The translations under genes and the position numbers were made by a program. From Methanobacteriota archaeon (lineage in GTDB: Archaea; Thermoplasmatota; Poseidoniia; Poseidoniales; Thalassarchaeaceae), in NCBI GenBank assembly GCA_002724815.1, contig PBPV01000077.1, forward strand, positions 26,700-33,349: a stretch of 6,650 nucleotides of DNA, given 5' to 3'. Positions within the stretch are counted from its first letter, which is position 1; every line of letters begins with the position of its first letter. The notes under the pieces were generated by a model. The model had not been told where the DNA came from. It ran no database searches and saw nothing but the letters and a program-made list of their open reading frames with translations. Shown here piece by piece: positions 5,521 through 6,650 of this stretch.

Positions 5521-6502
5521 CTGAATTCAGTGTGCGTCGTCGACCTCTTGCAGCACCGACTTGGCGCCGACGAGGTTTCTTGCCTGAGTCGACCTTTTCC
5601 TTGGTTTGGTCTTTCGGAGGTTGGTTTAGAGATTGTAACCCTCCACTGTTCAACAAGGCGCCCAAGTCCTCCATGGACAAATTCCCTCCGCTACTGGCAC
5701 GTGATTTTACATCTTCAATTCGAATCCCAATGGATTTCTTTGATTTTCTACCGCCCTTCTTTTGCATTCGAGCATAGGCCTCTAAACGGCCGCACTCCCG
5801 CCGCATCTTTTTCAACTCAGAACGCTGGGATTTGATTGTGTTTAGCATCTCAGCAATCCTCTCGTTTAGTTTACGGATTTCCTTTGGATTTGCTTTCTGT
5901 CCTGGCGCGTCTTCACGCGCTTCCTCTGCGATGACTTTCCGCTCATCCCGTAATTTGTCCAACTGTTTCAGTTTCTCATCTTGGTTTCGAAGCAACTCAA
6001 TATATTGTTGATGCAGTTCATTCCCTCGAACCTTTTGCGCATACATCGCTTTGAGTTCAAAGAAGAACGAGAACAACTTGACCTCATGGTCGCGATTTGG
6101 CATTTTTGACAAATCATTCGGGATCGTTGCCAACCGTCGATGAGTTTCCAACAAGCGCTGGACAATGATTTCTAGAGGGGGTGGGACATTTTGGTTGATT
6201 TGGTCTCGATCAGCCTTTGTTTTCTGCGCTTGGTGCCGAATTTTTCTGAATTCGGTGAGCATTTGATTCCGCTCTTTGCTATTGCCTCTGGCTGATTCTT
6301 GAATAGCTCGCAGAGACTGTACCAAACCAATCTCGCTCTCGCGCTCTTGTTGAATGCGCTGTAATTCTTTTTCTCCAGCATCAATCCCTGCCTTCATGGC
6401 ACTGATTTTCTCAGAAATCTCTGCCTCAGAAAGGTCTTGTAAATCATCGAATAAACCCTCTTTACGGGTATTTTTGCGCTCCCCGCCCTTCTTGGAGGTC
6501 AT
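5495..6502 (-). CDS. Second coiled-coil protein with basic C-terminal tail (COG1340-like)
   Basis: A 335-residue, strongly charged helical protein. Residues about 22-105 and 150-245 are rich in E, K, R, Q and L with coiled-coil spacing, separated by a less charged segment with PPPLEIIVQRLLETHRRLA (107-125) and VKLFSFFFELKAMY (141-154). A lysine-rich patch (KKGGRKSKKSIG, 248-259) leads to the C-terminal motif IRIEDVKSRAS then SGGNLSMEDLGALLNSGG (260-288), which closely resembles the end of the coiled-coil protein encoded at 2913-3812. Unlike that protein, it continues into a disordered basic tail with KKPRRRQVGAARGRRR (308-323), which could bind nucleic acid. There is no signal peptide or membrane segment. 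The start at 6502 is supported by a near-perfect Shine-Dalgarno site and the ATGA overlap with the upstream gene. It appears to be a paralogue of the first coiled-coil protein; function unknown. Confidence 0.82.
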   Translation of the reverse strand: MTSKKGGERKNTRKEGLFDDLQDLSEAEISEKISAMKAGIDAGEKELQRIQQERESEIGLVQSLRAIQESARGNSKERNQMLTEFRKIRHQAQKTKADRDQINQNVPPPLEIIVQRLLETHRRLATIPNDLSKMPNRDHEVKLFSFFFELKAMYAQKVRGNELHQQYIELLRNQDEKLKQLDKLRDERKVIAEEAREDAPGQKANPKEIRKLNERIAEMLNTIKSQRSELKKMRRECGRLEAYARMQKKGGRKSKKSIGIRIEDVKSRASSGGNLSMEDLGALLNSGGLQSLNQPPKDQTKEKVDSGKKPRRRQVGAARGRRRTLNSDERERRQR

Positions 6503-6650
6503 TCTTCTTCACCTCCCTGTTGGTCTTTTACAGCGAGGGGTAGGTCGGCACTACGCCGACGGATACTTGAGGGTCCACCCTTCTCGACATTGCTGGAGCC
6601 GTTGAAGATCACGTCAAAGCGAATGGGTTCAGCGTCGTGGAGGACTACAC
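6499..6650 (-). CDS. C-terminal end of an unidentified protein (partial)
   Basis: The last 49 codons of a gene entering from the right edge. It reads open from the edge (two bases of a split codon, then VVLHDAEPIRFDVIFNGSS and onward) to a TGA that overlaps the ATG of the second coiled-coil gene as ATGA, a classic sign of translational coupling in one operon. The visible part has a short strand-like hydrophobic stretch (IRFDVIFNG), then a probably disordered, polar end with SSIRRRSADLPLAVK and an acidic finish (QGGEEE). Too little is visible to name a family. Confidence 0.65.
   Translation of the reverse strand, partial: VVLHDAEPIRFDVIFNGSSNVEKGGPSSIRRRSADLPLAVKDQQGGEEE
6509..6516 (-). promoter_or_regulatory. 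Shine-Dalgarno site of the second coiled-coil gene
   Basis: Read on the minus strand this is GGAGGTGA, a full match to the archaeal anti-Shine-Dalgarno sequence, 6 nt before the ATG at 6502. It lies inside the 3' end of the upstream coding region and fixes the start. Confidence 0.8.

Overview
The window looks like a piece of a euryarchaeal chromosome. A marine Thermoplasmatota lineage such as Marine Group II (Candidatus Poseidoniales) fits the gene style, but that placement is inference. The archaeal assignment rests on three things: an RNA polymerase A'' subunit tail followed by ribosomal protein L30e (the standard archaeal rpoB-rpoA1-rpoA2-rpl30e order), the archaeal-type purine enzyme PurP, and a single-domain KaiC-like ATPase beside a Roadblock-type protein. 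Genes are packed on both strands with almost no spacing. Strong GGAGG/GAGGTGA Shine-Dalgarno sites precede three of the genes.

Layout, left to right. (1) Rightward block, 1-1748: the C-terminal 128 residues of RNA polymerase subunit A'', then L30e, then a tryptophan-rich protein of unknown function where many archaea carry nusA and rps12. (2) Leftward block, 3812-1751: a 299-residue coiled-coil protein followed by purP (FAICAR synthetase), meeting the first block tail to tail with a 2-nt gap. (3) A 172-nt divergent intergenic region, 3813-3984, holding a TATA-like element for the leftward block and a perfect 7-bp-arm palindrome. (4) A rightward KaiC/RecA-fold ATPase, 3985-4668. (5) Leftward block, 6650-4665: the tail of an unidentified protein, a second coiled-coil protein (ATGA overlap), a GNAT acetyltransferase (26-nt overlap) and a Roadblock/LC7-like protein. 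The Roadblock gene shares its TTAA stop region with the KaiC-like gene.

The most notable point is that the two coiled-coil proteins, in separate transcription units on either side of the KaiC-like gene, look like paralogues. They have a similar internal layout and a shared C-terminal motif of about 28 residues (pattern D-x-x-S-x-x-x-S-G-x-x-L-S-x-E-[DE]-L-x-A-L), and both carry arginine/glycine-rich basic stretches. The motif could be a docking element for a common partner. The coiled-coil pair, KaiC-like ATPase, Roadblock and GNAT genes may form a functional neighbourhood, but nothing in the sequence proves this. I saw no tRNA, rRNA, CRISPR array, insertion sequence or clear intrinsic terminator.
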